Of a stretch of DNA of 60,472 bases, positions 51,701 to 60,360 are shown in pieces (the first letter of the stretch is position 1; the number at the start of each line of letters is the position of its first letter). The stretch covers positions 1-60,472 of the forward strand of contig JAKAPL010000015.1 in assembly GCA_021807105.1 (NCBI GenBank), read 5' to 3'. A program made the position numbers and the translations under genes. The notes below the pieces were generated by a model. The model saw only the letters and a list, made by a program, of their open reading frames with translations, was not told the DNA's origin and did not search any database. The stretch comes from Myxococcales bacterium (lineage in GTDB: Bacteria; Myxococcota; Myxococcia; Myxococcales; JAKAPL01).

Positions 51701-52894
51701 TCAAGTGGGAATGATCGAGCGGTCTACCGCGGCGCGCAAGCGCGAGAGTCCGGCGGCGAAATCGAGCTCCGGGGTGAGCAAGCTCACCACCACGAACGCT
51801 TCGCCCTCAAAGTCGTAGAAGTAGCCGGGCTGGACGAGGATCCCTTCGTCATCGACGAGCTGGATCGCCCACTGCTCCCCTGTGTGGACGGCGGGGAGGC
51901 GGAGCGGCAAAGTCCAGCCCCCCTCGACGGGGAGCAAGCTCGCAGCAGCGGGCGGCGCGAAGACGCGCGCGGCGACGGCGAGGTTCGCGCGGAGACGGGC
52001 GCGCGCCGCCGCCTGGAACGCCGGGATGAGCGCTAGGATCCGGGGCAGCGCATGCTGGATGGGCGCGGAGGGCGAGAGGACGCTGTCGGCGATCAGCTCG
52101 AGACGGGCGATGGCCTGTTCGACCAGGTCGTCCGGACCGCCGACGACGATCCAGGCGAGCTTCATCTGCGGGAGGCCCGCGGCCTTCGAGAGGCCGCCGA
52201 GCACGAAGGTCAGGCAGCGCTCCTGGGCGAGAGCGGTCGGCGCGCGACCCGGGGCCTCGGTGAGCGCGAAGTCGACGAAGACCTCGTCGCTGATGAGGGC
52301 GAGATCCCGGCCGGCGGTCTCGGCGAGGAAGGCGAGGTCGCCGTTCGAGAGGAAGGAGCCGGTCGGGTTGTTCGGGTGGATGGCGACGATGGCCCGGGCG
52401 CCGGCGCGCGCCGCATCGAGGACCGAAGCGCGATCGATGTTCCAGCGGCCGTCGTACTCGAGCCGCCAGGGGCGCAAGACCAGTCCGGCCCGGCCGGCGA
52501 GGTACTCGAAGAGCGGATAACTGGGCGTCGGCGTGAGGATCGCGTCGCCCGGATCGGCCAGCAGCTCGAAGAGCCAGCCGTACGCCTCGCTCGTCGACGA
52601 CGAGAGGAAAAGGCGCTCGGGGGAGACACGCCGGCCGTCTCGCCCGAGCCACGCGGCGAGCGCCTCGCGAGCGGAGGGGAGGCCGCGCGGATCGGGGCGG
52701 TACACGAGGGCCTCCGGATCGCCGAGGGCAGCCAGGATCTCGCCTCCGGCGATCGGCAGTCCTGCCGCCGTCGGATTGGATCCCGTGAGGTCGAGGAGGG
52801 CATCACCCCGGGCCCTGCGCCGCTCGATCGCGAGCGTGAGGGCATTGGGCGTGAGGTCCCAGGTCAGCCGGCGGGAGAACACGTCGGGCATCAT
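51701..52894 (-). CDS. Class I/II PLP-dependent aminotransferase
   Basis: 397 residues. The fold-type I signatures are present: LTGSNPTAAGLP and YRPDPRGLPSAREALAAWL, the substrate loop IVAIHPNNPTGSFL, the cofactor-binding Asp in LISDEVFVDF, and the Schiff-base Lys in FVLGGLSKAAGLPQMKLAW. It converts an amino acid and a 2-oxo acid; the sequence is not distinct enough to name the substrate, though aspartate/alanine-type enzymes are closest. I chose the ATG at 52894 over a longer GTG-type extension. The start lies only 37 bp from the start of the divergent PilZ gene. Confidence 0.85.
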   Translation of the reverse strand: MMPDVFSRRLTWDLTPNALTLAIERRRARGDALLDLTGSNPTAAGLPIAGGEILAALGDPEALVYRPDPRGLPSAREALAAWLGRDGRRVSPERLFLSSSTSEAYGWLFELLADPGDAILTPTPSYPLFEYLAGRAGLVLRPWRLEYDGRWNIDRASVLDAARAGARAIVAIHPNNPTGSFLSNGDLAFLAETAGRDLALISDEVFVDFALTEAPGRAPTALAQERCLTFVLGGLSKAAGLPQMKLAWIVVGGPDDLVEQAIARLELIADSVLSPSAPIQHALPRILALIPAFQAAARARLRANLAVAARVFAPPAAASLLPVEGGWTLPLRLPAVHTGEQWAIQLVDDEGILVQPGYFYDFEGEAFVVVSLLTPELDFAAGLSRLRAAVDRSIIPT

Positions 52895-52931
52895 GGCACG
52901 GCCGCCGGTGCCGGTGTAGGATCGCCGCCGT

Positions 52932-54218
52932 ATGCCTCCGCCCATCGCTCCGCCCCCGCCCAGCGACCGGCGCCAGCGGGCGGCGTCGTTTCGCGTCGTC
53001 GTTCGAATCCCGAGCGCGGATCGCTTCCGCGCCCTCTACCTCGAGGACGTGGCCGCAGGCGGCCTCTTCGTGAGGGCGGAGAGGGCGTTGCCCGCCGGTG
53101 CGGCGGTGACGCTGGAGCTTTGGCCGCCCGGCTGGGATCACGCGTTGGACATCGAGGGGCAGGTGGTGCGCAGCCTCGACGCCGCGGCGGCGGCAGCCGA
53201 GGGACGGTCGCCGGGAATGGCGATTCGCTTCGTGAACGTGGCGCCCAGCGTCAGCCGCCAGCTCGAGGCGCTCGTTGCCGAGCATCGCTCCGCCCCCGCG
53301 ACCGGGACGGAGACGACTGGGGCTTCAGCCGCGTCCGCGTCCATCGAGGCGGCGGCGGCCAGGGAGAAGGCGGCTCGGTTGGAGGTCGAATTGGCCGAGG
53401 CGCGCGGTCAGGTGGAGGCGCTCTCCCAACGGGTCCATGTCCTGGAGGCGCGGGACGCCGAGAGCGGGCCCATCGTGGCGGAATGCGATGACCTGCGGCG
53501 GCGGCTCGCGGAGGCCGTTGGCCGGGTGGAAAGCGAGCAGGTGAGGGCCAAGGAACAGCTCGAGGTGGTGACGAGGGAGTTCGAGGCGCTCACCCGCAAG
53601 CTCGCGCGCGAACGGGAAGAGACGCGGCTGCAACGCGAGCGCGGAGACCGTCTCGCTCTGGAGCTCAAGAAGAGCGAGGCGCGGGAGATCGGCCTGCGCG
53701 GCTTGCTCGCGAGGGTCTCGGGTGCGGAGGAGGCGGCCGCGGCGCCCTCGGCTCCGGAGCGAGCGATCGCGGACGCGGGCGAGCGAGAAGCCGGGCCAGC
53801 CGGGATCGAGCTCGCAGCGATGGGTCCTGCGCCGGACCTGGAGCTCGATCTCGATCTGGACGAGATCATCGTCGAGGACGAGGACGAGGATCTGCTCGCG
53901 CCGGTCGAGATCGTGGCCGAGCCGAAGGGGGCCGCCGATCGGCCGCCCCTGGCGCCGGCTGGCCCGCGAGAGGTCCCCGAGGAGGAGCTCGAGGCGTTCA
54001 ACACAGCGCTGCTGCCCAGGACTCGTCTGGTGGCGGGCGAGCACCTTCGGGGCCACTCTCCTTTGGGATCGGACGAGGCCCAGGTGATCGAGCTGCTCGA
54101 CGCATCGCCGACTCTCGAAACCCTCGTCGGCCAGCTCACCGGCCGGGTGAGCGAGGGTGAGATTCGCCGTATCCTTTGCCTCCTGTATTCGGGCGGCCTC
54201 GTCGATCTGCGGCCTTAG
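52932..54218 (+). CDS. PilZ-domain protein with coiled coil and acidic tail
   Basis: 428 residues. Residues about 15-110 are a PilZ domain (RRQRAASFRVVVRI..., LEDVAAGGLFVRAERALPAG, MAIRFVNVA) with an RxxxR-like start and D/NxSxxG-like motif replaced by DVAAGG. A long coiled coil follows (about 135-265), then a very acidic segment (DLELDLDLDEIIVEDEDEDL) and a C-terminal adaptor-like domain (LLPRTRLVAGEHLRGHSPLG...RRILCLLYSGGLVDLRP). It is likely cytoplasmic and may link cyclic di-GMP to a multiprotein assembly. TAGGAT at 52917-52922 is only 9 nt from the ATG, suggesting a leaderless mRNA. Confidence 0.75.
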   Translation: MPPPIAPPPPSDRRQRAASFRVVVRIPSADRFRALYLEDVAAGGLFVRAERALPAGAAVTLELWPPGWDHALDIEGQVVRSLDAAAAAAEGRSPGMAIRFVNVAPSVSRQLEALVAEHRSAPATGTETTGASAASASIEAAAAREKAARLEVELAEARGQVEALSQRVHVLEARDAESGPIVAECDDLRRRLAEAVGRVESEQVRAKEQLEVVTREFEALTRKLAREREETRLQRERGDRLALELKKSEAREIGLRGLLARVSGAEEAAAAPSAPERAIADAGEREAGPAGIELAAMGPAPDLELDLDLDEIIVEDEDEDLLAPVEIVAEPKGAADRPPLAPAGPREVPEEELEAFNTALLPRTRLVAGEHLRGHSPLGSDEAQVIELLDASPTLETLVGQLTGRVSEGEIRRILCLLYSGGLVDLRP

Positions 54219-54402
54219 CCAGGCGGTCGCGCCCCCCGCCGGCGGCGCGTGGCTCCCCGCTCGCGGGCAAGAGCCCCGGGACCGCGCGAGCCGCTCTCTC
54301 TCCTGGCGCGCCGTCTGGCGCACGTCGTCGCGCGCCCGGTCCCCGCCGGCTCGTCACCGTTCCCATCTTTGAACGGCCGCGTCCGCCGCCGCGAAGCCAC
54401 CG

Positions 54403-55503
54403 ATGGGTACCGCCCGCCTATCCAACTGGTTGCTCTTCACGCTCTTCGTCGCCGGGGCCTGGCTCTTCTATGAGATCGTCCGCGCCTACCTGCTCGCGGT
54501 CCTCTTCGGCGTGTTCACCGCGGCGGTCTTCATGGGCCTCGACGATCAACTCCGGAGCTGGTGCAAAGGACGCAGCCAGATCGCCGCCGTCCTCTCGACG
54601 CTGGCGGTCGTCCTCGTCATCCTGCTCCCGCTGGCGCTCCTCGGGGCGCTCATCGTCGAGGAGACGCTCCGGCTGCTCTCCTTCGCCCGGGGCCATCTCG
54701 GGACCCAGGGGCTCGCGCAGCTCTGGGAGGGGCGCCTGCCGCCGGGGGCCGCGCGGGCGCTCGAGCAACTGCTCGGCTGGACGGGGCTGCGCGAGGCGCA
54801 GCTCGGCTCGGTGCTGTCCGGGTTGCGCCGCTCCCTGGCGGTAGCGGCCTCCGGTCTCTTCGCCTTCACCGGACGGACGCTGCTCGACCTTCTCCTGTTC
54901 TGCTTCGCGATGTTCTACACGTTCGCGGATGGCCGGAGGATCCTGGAGGAGACCGTGCACATGGTCCCCCTCGAAGAGCGTCACGCGCGTGAGTTCGTTC
55001 GAGCGTTCCGCGACGTGGCGGGCGCGGTCCTCTTCGGGATGACGAGCCTCGCGTTGCTGCACGGAATCGCGGGCGGCATCGGCTACTCGGTGGCCGGCGC
55101 CCCCCACGCGCTCGTCCTCGCCACGCTGCAGCTCCTGTTCGCATTCGTGCCCGTGATCGGGACCGCGTTCCTGTGGATCCCAGTCTCCCTCGGGCTCCTG
55201 CTCGCCGGCCGCGTCGGCGCGGGGATCTTCCTCCTCGTCTTCATGGCCGTCACGAGCCTCTTCCTCGAACAGCTCGTCCGCCCGCATCTCATGCGAGGGC
55301 GCATGGCCCTCCATCCCTTCCTGCTGCTGCTCTCGATCCTCGGGGGCGTCTCGCTCTTCGGCTTCGCCGGATTCCTGGTCGGTCCGCTCGTCGTCTCGCT
55401 GCTGACCGCCGTCGTCCGGATCTACCGGCGCGACTTCGTTGGCTCTCCACCGCTCGCGAAACCCGGCGGCCCGCTCCTGCCGGCGCAAGGTCAGTCGCGC
55501 TAG
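54403..55503 (+). CDS. AI-2E family transporter (PerM/YdiK-like permease)
   Basis: 366 residues. Multiple hydrophobic segments and the family arrangement are clear: an early helix pair (LLFTLFVAGAWLFYEIVRAYLL, VLFGVFTAAVFMGL), a soluble segment (about 90-150), and the conserved HGIAGGIGYSVAGAPHALVLATLQLLFAFVPVIGTAFLWIP and FLEQLVRPHLMRGRMALHPFLLLLSILGGVSLFGFAGFLVGPL. Members export diverse small molecules; substrate here is unknown. The stop TAG is part of the CTAG end of repeat B2, so the gene ends exactly at the repeat. Confidence 0.88.
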   Translation: MGTARLSNWLLFTLFVAGAWLFYEIVRAYLLAVLFGVFTAAVFMGLDDQLRSWCKGRSQIAAVLSTLAVVLVILLPLALLGALIVEETLRLLSFARGHLGTQGLAQLWEGRLPPGAARALEQLLGWTGLREAQLGSVLSGLRRSLAVAASGLFAFTGRTLLDLLLFCFAMFYTFADGRRILEETVHMVPLEERHAREFVRAFRDVAGAVLFGMTSLALLHGIAGGIGYSVAGAPHALVLATLQLLFAFVPVIGTAFLWIPVSLGLLLAGRVGAGIFLLVFMAVTSLFLEQLVRPHLMRGRMALHPFLLLLSILGGVSLFGFAGFLVGPLVVSLLTAVVRIYRRDFVGSPPLAKPGGPLLPAQGQSR

Positions 55504-55641
55504 GAGGCTAGCGTGAAATGGCTGCCTGATGCGAAAGCCGATCCCTTCGCTGCGACGGGCGGCCTCGTCGCTTCGCTGCAAAACGTACTGCAAAGAGTAC
55601 GTTTGACGCTCTGCACCCCTCGGGCGCCCGTCTCGCCTTAG
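55500..55641 (+). repeat. Family B repeat, copy B2 (one half, joined to A3)
   Basis: It begins CTAGGAGGCTAGCGTGAAAT and then follows the right half of B1 read in reverse (CTGCCTGATGCGAAAGCCGA, CCCTTCGCTGCGACGGGCGG) up to GTCTCGCCTTAG, where family A copy A3 begins. Compared with B1 it has about 37 extra bases holding a perfect 9-bp hairpin (AAACGTACT-gcaaag-AGTACGTTT, 55581-55604). The far half of B is missing after A3. The CTAG supplies the stop of the preceding gene. Confidence 0.75.
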
Positions 55642-55848
55642 CCCGTCTTATTCACGGTACGGCGTAGCGAGGCGTTCGAGACCGCAGCCGAGAAGGGCAA
55701 GCGCAGCGACGACCGACGAGGCGTGCGTAAAGCACGCCGCAGGAGGAAGGAGCGAGCACACCCCCCCATATCGTTGTAGGGGTGGCAAGCCCCCCCTTCG
55801 CAGGCGCGGGATCGGACGCCGCAGCAGCCGGACCGTGAATAAGACGGG
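55642..55848 (+). repeat. Family A element, copy A3 (long subtype)
   Basis: A 207-bp element ending in the same inverted repeats as A1. It differs inside by a longer segment (GCCGCAGGAGGAAGGAGCGA) and by CATATCGTTGTAGGGGTGGC in place of AAGTCGTTTGGAGGGTGGC. Flanks are CTTAG on the left and CTCAG on the right; the TCA of the right flank is the stop codon (TGA) of the leftward lipoprotein gene. Its left flank lies inside family B sequence. Confidence 0.8.
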
Positions 55849-55849
55849 C

Positions 55850-56473
55850 TCAGATCGTCGGGACGCCGTCGCCGTCGCTCGAAGGCGGCGTGTCGCCGCC
55901 CGCCGGGCGCAGGGGGCGCGGCGGTAAGGCCGGCGGAGGCGCTGTCGGGACACGTCCGGGCTCGACGACGATGTCGGGCAGCCGCGTGCGGACCAGCAGA
56001 CCGCCCGCCTCGTTGCCCCGTACGAGATCGGCTGGCCGCGGGACCGATCGGACCACCCGGACCGCTCCAGCCTCGTCACGGACGAGCACGTCCATCGTCC
56101 TCTCGCCCACCCCCACCGAGAGGGGCTTGCAGGTGGGGCAGTGGATCGTGAGCGCCGTTCCAGCCGCCGAGCCGGGGTCGATGCTGCACGGCCTGCCGAT
56201 GCCGCAGGCACAGTACCGCGCCGGCTGCGGCGCCAGGCGGGTCACCCAGAACCGGCCGCGCGGGCCGGTCCGGATCTGGCCGAGCGGACCCGACATGGCG
56301 CCGTACCCGGGCATCCTCGAGGGCCAATGGACGTGAACCAGGGCGCCCGGGATCGGCTGCCCAGTCGTCGCGTCCACGACGCGCCCCTCGACGACGTAGC
56401 GCACGCGAGCGGCGCCATGGGCGCACGCCGAGCCGAAGACGGCGACCAAGAGGACGGCCCGGAGCCGAATCAT
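55850..56473 (-). CDS. Lipoprotein with carboxypeptidase-regulatory-like domain
   Basis: 207 residues from the ATG at 56473. MIRLRAVLLVAVFGSAC is a lipoprotein signal. Residues about 25-140 resemble a carboxypeptidase-regulatory/transthyretin-like fold (VVEGRVVDATTGQPIPGALVHVHW) with an inserted Cys-rich loop (YCACGIGRPC...CPTCKP) that could bind metal or form disulfides. The tail is Pro-rich. Its stop TGA is immediately followed by repeat A3. Function unknown; probably attached to the outer membrane. Confidence 0.65.
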   Translation of the reverse strand: MIRLRAVLLVAVFGSACAHGAARVRYVVEGRVVDATTGQPIPGALVHVHWPSRMPGYGAMSGPLGQIRTGPRGRFWVTRLAPQPARYCACGIGRPCSIDPGSAAGTALTIHCPTCKPLSVGVGERTMDVLVRDEAGAVRVVRSVPRPADLVRGNEAGGLLVRTRLPDIVVEPGRVPTAPPPALPPRPLRPAGGDTPPSSDGDGVPTI

Positions 56474-56917
56474 GCTCTTTCGACGCAAACCCCTGCCCTT
56501 CCATTCAGCCCCCCTCCTCGGCTGCGACCTCCGAGAAGGGAACCGGTCACGGGGCGAATCCGTGTTTCCCGCCGAAAATGCTCATCACGGGGCCATGAAA
56601 CCAGCAAAGAGCATCCGCCCCATGCCTCCTGGCCTCCGGTTTCCTCATCGGCCATTGCCCCTCCGATCGGTGAACGGCAGCCCGAGAAGGACCGTACCCC
56701 GCGGAGATTCAGGGAGGACTCACACGAAGCAGAGGCGGAACGAGGGGTGCGGGGGATATCGGCTCCCCTGCCTGGGGCCCCGAACGGCTCGCTGGGTCGA
56801 TACGGGTGCATCTGCTTCTTCGGCCGGGCCCGCCTCACCCCTCCTCACACGACCAAGACGCGTCATGGGAAGGGTTCGAGGTCATGGGGAGGGATGGGGG
56901 CCGCTCCCCGCAGGGGG
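56474..56917. other. 444-bp intergenic region without recognisable gene
   Basis: The region lies between two leftward genes and must contain the promoter of the lipoprotein. Open frames here are short and lack any family signature. GAACCGGTCACGGGG near 56540 and the AT-richer CGAAAATGCTCATC near 56573 are the only places where a promoter could be suspected. No repeat from families A, B or C was found. Confidence 0.3.
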
Positions 56918-57280
56918 CTACCCGTAGCTCTTCTCTTTCTTCTCCTGCTCCTCCTTGCACCGGATGCAGAGCGTGGTCACCGGCCGCGCCTCCAGCCGCT
57001 TCATGGAGATCTCCTCGTCACAGCGCTCGCAGTTGCCGAACGTACCGCCCGCGATCCGCTGCAAGGCTCGGTCGATCTTCTTGAGCAGGAACTTCTCACG
57101 GTCGCGCAGCCTGAAGATCATCGACTGGCTGTATTCTGAGCTGGCGAGGTCGATCTCGTCCGGGAGATCGTCGGTGTCGAAGTTCGACTCCTCCATGAGA
57201 GTCTTCCGGGCGCTCTGCAAGAGGGCCCGCTTACTCTCCTCCAACATCCTTTTGAATCGCTTGACGTCCTTCTGGTTCAA
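56918..57280 (-). CDS. dksA: DksA/TraR-family C4 zinc-finger regulator
   Basis: 120 residues. A coiled coil (NQKDVKRFKRMLEESKRALL to EIDLASSEYSQSMIFRLRDREKFLLKKID) carries the DxxDxA-type tip in the variant found in this lineage, followed by the zinc finger CERC...CIRC and the motif RLEARPVTTLCIRCKEEQEKKEK. DksA binds the secondary channel of RNA polymerase and mediates the stringent response with ppGpp. I chose a TTG start at 57280 because GGGGGTG lies 6 nt upstream and homologues I recall begin MNQKD; the ATG at 57301 would add seven residues. Confidence 0.88.
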   Translation of the reverse strand: MNQKDVKRFKRMLEESKRALLQSARKTLMEESNFDTDDLPDEIDLASSEYSQSMIFRLRDREKFLLKKIDRALQRIAGGTFGNCERCDEEISMKRLEARPVTTLCIRCKEEQEKKEKSYG

Positions 57281-57434
57281 GGTTTCACCCCCATGGACCA
57301 TCGAATCATGAGGTTCACTCCGGCTGCGCGGAGGGCTGCCGGCGAGCCGTTCGCTCGGATGCCACCCGTGCTGAAAGATCGGCACTGGTAACAGACCGGC
57401 CGGCCGCAGTCAACGCTTCCGTGAGAGGCCTCAC

Positions 57435-57619
57435 CCCGTCTTATTCACGGTCCGGCTGCTGCGGCGTCCGATCCCGCGCCTCCCGAAGGGGGGCTTGCCA
57501 CCCTCCAAACGACTTGGGGGGAGGTGCTTTACGCGACGCCTCGTCGGTCGTCGCTCTCGCTTGCCCTTCTCGGCTGCGGTCTCGAACGCCTCGCTACGCC
57601 GTACCGTGAATAAGACGGG
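57435..57619 (-). repeat. Family A element, copy A4 (short subtype)
   Basis: A 185-bp copy in reverse orientation to A1 and of the same subtype (GACTTGGGGGGAGG), nearly identical to it. Left flank CTCAC, right flank CTTAG: a CTNAG-like target with imperfect duplication. It sits between the DksA-type gene and the stop of the P-type ATPase gene, 15 bp from that stop. Confidence 0.8.
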
Positions 57620-57634
57620 CTTAGCCATGGCCTT

Positions 57635-60211
57635 TCACCCAGCAGAAGCCACCGGGCCGTTCGAGCCGCGGCGGGGATCGTTCCTCCTGCCGCCGGAGAA
57701 CCGGCGGCCCGCGGCGTAGAGCGCCGGCCCGATCAGGCCCGCGACGAGGGCGAGGAGGAGGTCGCCCCCGCGGGGCGGGGCGAGACGGAACGGCGCTTGG
57801 ACCGCCGGGATCGCGAGCACAAGCGCGAGGAGCAGGACCGTGCCGGCGACGACCCACCAGAGCGCGAGGTTACGCTGGCGGCGCGGCGGCGCCTCTCCCG
57901 GCCGGCCGCCCGGCGCAGTGGCGTTGAGCACGGCGAGGGAAAGGTTCGCGACCACGAGCGCGGCGAAGCCGAGCGCGCGCACCGCATCCTCGCTCCGCCC
58001 GGCGTGCCGCGCCCAGCCGAGCAGCGACAGCAGGGCCCCGAGCACGAGCGCGCCCTGCGCGGCGCTCGACGCGATGACCCCCGCGTCGAAGAGCGATGAA
58101 CGCGGCGCCCGGGGCGGACGGCGCATGACGCCCGCCTCCTCGGGCTCGGCCTCGAAGGCGACGGAGCTGGCCGGGTCGATGATCAGGTGGAGGAAGGCGA
58201 TGTGCGCCGGCAAGAGGACGAGCGGCCAGGAGAGAGCGATCGGGACGAGCGTGAGGCCGAGGATCGGCAGGTGGATGGCCAGGAGATAGGCGAGGGCTTT
58301 TCGCAGGTTGTCCACGACCCGCCGTCCTATCCGGACCGCGGCGGCGAGCGAGGTGAAGTCGTCGTGAAGCAGCACGAGCTGTCCAGCCTCACGGGCGACG
58401 TCGGTGCCCCGTTCGCCCATGGCGACTCCGATATCCGCCGCGCGCAGCGCCGGGGCGTCGTTGACGCCGTCGCCGGTCATCGCGACGATCTCCCCGTCCG
58501 CCTGGAGTGCCCGGACGAGACGCAGCTTCTCCTCTGGAAGCACGCGCGCGAAGAGGTCCACGCCGCGAACCCTCCGGGGCAGTTCGGCGTCGGGGATCGC
58601 GGCCAGCTCCGGTCCGGTCATCACCGTTCCGCGCGTGATGCCGATCGCCCGCGCGACGCTCTGCACGGTCGCCGGGAAGTCGCCGCTGACGACCGCGACG
58701 CGGATGCCCGCGGCGCGGCACTCTCCGACCGCCTCCGGGACGCCGTCGCGGACCGGGTCGACGAGTCCCACGAGTCCGAGCATACGCAAGGGCAGCGCCT
58801 CGATCGTGGGCGGCGCCGTTTCGACCTCCCCGCCCGCGACCGCGAGGACTCGCAGCCCATCGCCCGCCATGGCTCCGGCGGCGGCCGATAGCTCCTCGCG
58901 CTCGACCGGCGGGACGCGCGTGAGCGAGGCCACCGCCTCCGGTGCGCCCTTGACCGCCGCGACGAGCCGGCCGGCCGGCGTCCTCCAGAGCTGGCCGACC
59001 GCGAGCACAGGGCCCATCGGGTACTCGCGAACGAGCGCCCAATCCGGGTGGAGGTGCTCGCTCCCCTGGAGCTGGACGTTCCCGAGCGCGTGGAAGGCGC
59101 GCTCCATCGGGTCGAACGGGTCCGGTCGGCTCGCGAGGATGCTGTACTCGAGCAAGGGATGGAAGGGCTCTGGCAGCGTTTCGGTCCCCAGCCGCTCGGT
59201 CCGGTAGTCGAGACCGGCCGCGTGGAAGCGGCTGACCGCCATCTCGTTGCGCGTCAGCGTCCCGGTCTTGTCCACGCAGAGCACCGTCGCCGATCCGAGC
59301 GTCTCCACCGCCGGCACCCGCCGCGCGAGGACCCCGTGCCGCGACAGCCGGAAGGCGCCCAGCGCGAGGAAGACCGTCACGACCACGGGCAGCTCGTTCG
59401 GGAGAATCGCCATCGCGAGCGTCAGCCCCGCGAGCAGCCCCTTCACCCAGCTCCGCGTCGCGAGGCCGTGGAGCACGAAGGCGAGCAGTGAGAGCGCGCC
59501 GGCCGCGACCGCGATCCGGAAGACGAGCCGCCGCGTCTCCTGCTGCAAGCGGGTGGCGGGCGGCGCCCCTCCCTCGCCCGCGGAGAGCAAGGCTCCGATC
59601 CGGCCCATCTCCGTGCGCGCACCGACCGCGCAGGCTCGCGCCCGCGCCCCCCCCTGGACGACGAGCGTCCCGGCGTACACGAACGGACGATCCTCGCCGC
59701 CCGGCCGCCCGAACGGTTCGGCTCCGCCCCAGGCCCGCTTGCGCACCGGGGCCGACTCGCCGGTCAGGAGCGACTCGTCCGCCGCGCAGCCGGCCGTCGA
59801 GAGCACGAAGGCGTCCGCCGGCACCCGGTCGCCCTCCGCGAGCACGAGGAGGTCGCCGCGCACCACCTCCCGCCCGGCGATGCGCCGCCGCCGCCCCCCC
59901 CGGATGACGAGCGCCCGAGGGCTCGCCATCGTCCGCAGCGCGACCAGGGCCCGCTCAGTCTTCGTCTCCTGAAAGAGCGTGATCGCCGCGATGAGCAGGA
60001 CGAAGCCGAGGAGCATCAGCGCCTCCTGCCGATCACCGATGAAGAAGTAGATGGCCCCGCAACCCAGCAGCAACGCGGTCATCGGCTCGCGCAGGATCCC
60101 CGCGGCGCTCGCCAGGATCGGCAGCCGGGAGGCGCCGGAGAGCTCGTTCGGCCCCTCCGCGCGCAAGCGAGCCGCGGCCTCGCCCTCCGAGAGCCCTTGG
60201 TCGTCCGCCAT
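57635..60211 (-). CDS. Cation-translocating P-type ATPase
   Basis: 858 residues from the ATG at 60211 (a start at 60295 would add 28 residues). All key motifs are present: TGES near 151, the phosphorylation site CVDKTGTLT with Asp near 314, KGAPE in the nucleotide domain, and MTGDGVNDAPAL. The membrane motif reads AILPNELPVV, where calcium pumps usually have PEGLP, so the ion may be Ca2+, Mn2+ or another divalent cation; it is not of the heavy-metal CPx type. The N-terminal cation-ATPase domain is short. It resides in the inner membrane. Repeats A4 and B3/A5 bracket the gene. Confidence 0.9.
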   Translation of the reverse strand: MADDQGLSEGEAAARLRAEGPNELSGASRLPILASAAGILREPMTALLLGCGAIYFFIGDRQEALMLLGFVLLIAAITLFQETKTERALVALRTMASPRALVIRGGRRRRIAGREVVRGDLLVLAEGDRVPADAFVLSTAGCAADESLLTGESAPVRKRAWGGAEPFGRPGGEDRPFVYAGTLVVQGGARARACAVGARTEMGRIGALLSAGEGGAPPATRLQQETRRLVFRIAVAAGALSLLAFVLHGLATRSWVKGLLAGLTLAMAILPNELPVVVTVFLALGAFRLSRHGVLARRVPAVETLGSATVLCVDKTGTLTRNEMAVSRFHAAGLDYRTERLGTETLPEPFHPLLEYSILASRPDPFDPMERAFHALGNVQLQGSEHLHPDWALVREYPMGPVLAVGQLWRTPAGRLVAAVKGAPEAVASLTRVPPVEREELSAAAGAMAGDGLRVLAVAGGEVETAPPTIEALPLRMLGLVGLVDPVRDGVPEAVGECRAAGIRVAVVSGDFPATVQSVARAIGITRGTVMTGPELAAIPDAELPRRVRGVDLFARVLPEEKLRLVRALQADGEIVAMTGDGVNDAPALRAADIGVAMGERGTDVAREAGQLVLLHDDFTSLAAAVRIGRRVVDNLRKALAYLLAIHLPILGLTLVPIALSWPLVLLPAHIAFLHLIIDPASSVAFEAEPEEAGVMRRPPRAPRSSLFDAGVIASSAAQGALVLGALLSLLGWARHAGRSEDAVRALGFAALVVANLSLAVLNATAPGGRPGEAPPRRQRNLALWWVVAGTVLLLALVLAIPAVQAPFRLAPPRGGDLLLALVAGLIGPALYAAGRRFSGGRRNDPRRGSNGPVASAG

Positions 60212-60309
60212 GCTCTCCGGTCCCGTGACGTCCTCCTCCGGCCCATTGATGCCACAAGTCGGCCGCCGTCGGGTAGGAGAGTCGTTCGCCGCCACGGTCG
60301 CCGGGCGGG

Positions 60310-60360
60310 CTAGGAGGCTGGTGTGAGATGGGTTCCGTCGCGAGAAAACCGAGAGCTAAG
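60310..60360 (+). repeat. Family B repeat, copy B3 (other half, joined to A5)
   Basis: It begins CTAGGAGGCTGGTGTGAGAT and follows the left half of B1 (GGTTCCGTCGCGAG, then CCGAGAGC) until CTAAG, where A5 starts. It therefore carries the half of B that is missing from B2, cut at the same internal place. It lies about 100 bp upstream of the ATPase start. Confidence 0.7.

Noticed and set aside
55671..55700. tRNA T-arm (GTTCGAGACC)
   Set aside because: No acceptor or anticodon stem can be formed around it; it is part of repeat A.
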